Assembly (NCBI GenBank): GCA_018241505.1
Contig: JAFEDS010000009.1
Coordinates: 186,001-250,000 of the forward strand
Direction of reading: 5' to 3'
Origin: Pseudomonadota bacterium
GTDB lineage: Bacteria > Pseudomonadota > Gammaproteobacteria > Steroidobacterales > Steroidobacteraceae
DNA length: 64,000 nt
The translations under genes were made by a program, and so were the position numbers. The first letter of the stretch is position 1, and every line of letters begins with the position of its first letter. The notes beneath the pieces are model-generated. The model saw only the letters and a program-made list of their open reading frames with translations, ran no database searches and had not been told where the DNA came from. This document shows positions 63,773 through 64,000 of this stretch, in pieces.

Positions 63773-63826
63773 CGGGGGGAAGGATAGCGCCTGCGCAGTC
63801 CGGTCAGTCGAGTTGTGTTGACTCGC

Positions 63827-64000
63827 TCATCTGAAAGCGGCTATCGCAGCGGTAGTCACGTTCGCAGTTGGATCGCCCTTCCACGTCCACTTTACGGACT
63901 GATTTCCTATCGAAGGCGCCGGGCGAAAGCATGCTTCGGACGGAACATTGACGTTGGCGTCGTTATCCACGCCGATCGATTGCCATCCAGAGGGTGGATC
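63827..64000 (-). CDS. C-terminal part of an unrecognised protein
   Basis: An open minus-strand frame from the right edge to TGA at 63827-63829, 57 residues, begins PPSGWQSIGVDNDANVNVP and ends TTAAIAAFR. I do not recognise it. prs, expected after tRNA-Gln in many relatives, is not here. Confidence 0.5.
   Translation of the reverse strand, partial: DPPSGWQSIGVDNDANVNVPSEACFRPAPSIGNQSVKWTWKGDPTANVTTAAIAAFR

Noticed and set aside
13058-64000. CRISPR array or rRNA operon
   Set aside because: I looked for regularly spaced repeats and rRNA signatures and saw none in the window.

Overview
The window looks like the chromosome of a GC-rich gammaproteobacterium, probably of the Steroidobacteraceae/Nevskiales type. 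This rests on the lolB-ispE-tRNA-Gln order, prfA and prmC nearby, a DUF4129/DUF4350/MoxR/DUF58 block, and many large TonB-dependent receptors and secreted hydrolases. The taxon is an inference from gene content, not a database match.

Region 1 (1-13133) is core genome. It holds, in part on opposite strands, mtgA (partial), ppiB, prmC, a membrane block with a MoxR ATPase, spoIIM-like and RDD genes, prfA, and the lolB-ispE envelope/isoprenoid pair. It ends with an intact tRNA-Gln(TTG) and its terminator.

Region 2 (about 13.1-63.7 kb) appears to be a composite genomic island inserted at the 3' end of tRNA-Gln. A tyrosine integrase reads toward the tRNA. A 19-bp copy of the tRNA 3' end lies at 13315-13333. 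A longer, 14-nt-deleted tRNA-Gln 3' fragment, with a diverged copy of the tRNA terminator, lies at 63694-63770. In many gammaproteobacteria prs follows this tRNA; it is not seen before the window ends. Inside the island, in order: MNT-HEPN toxin-antitoxin, NYN nuclease and an orphan-immunity cluster (14.8-18.8 kb); an unknown membrane protein and a decayed second MNT-HEPN/integrase module (19.1-21.1 kb); a LysR-divergent set of small enzymes (21.1-24.0 kb); decayed gene pieces and a bufferin-type metallophore precursor (24.0-24.9 kb); a compact operon of ferritin-like protein, ketoacyl synthase III, ABC exporter and YHS lipoprotein (25.2-29.7 kb); another integrase scrap; a GH88/105 hydrolase, M23 peptidase, MAPEG, SRPBCC and ArsR genes (29.7-33.3 kb).

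From 33.4 to 51.4 kb the island carries a coherent peptide and amino-acid scavenging set: N-carbamoyl/allantoate-type amidohydrolase, M24 peptidase, threonine-aldolase-like enzyme, an Lrp/AsnC regulator, M20 dipeptidase, APC permease, a DgcA/DgcN-type D-glutamate pair, TonB receptor, tricorn-like protease, class-C serine hydrolase and M19 dipeptidase. A recurring AT-rich motif (CCGAT-A-rich-TTTCTC) precedes four of its transcription starts and may be the Lrp site. It is followed by a glycoside-oxidation cassette (DUF1080, GMC oxidoreductase, gluconate-dehydrogenase-subunit-3-like protein; 51.4-54.7 kb), an MBL/DUF/cupin group, a NicX-like protein, and a TetR-controlled TonB receptor operon with an Asp/Glu-racemase-family enzyme, an unknown protein and an MFS transporter (56.5-63.7 kb). 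The last 174 bases hold the C-terminus of an unrecognised minus-strand gene.
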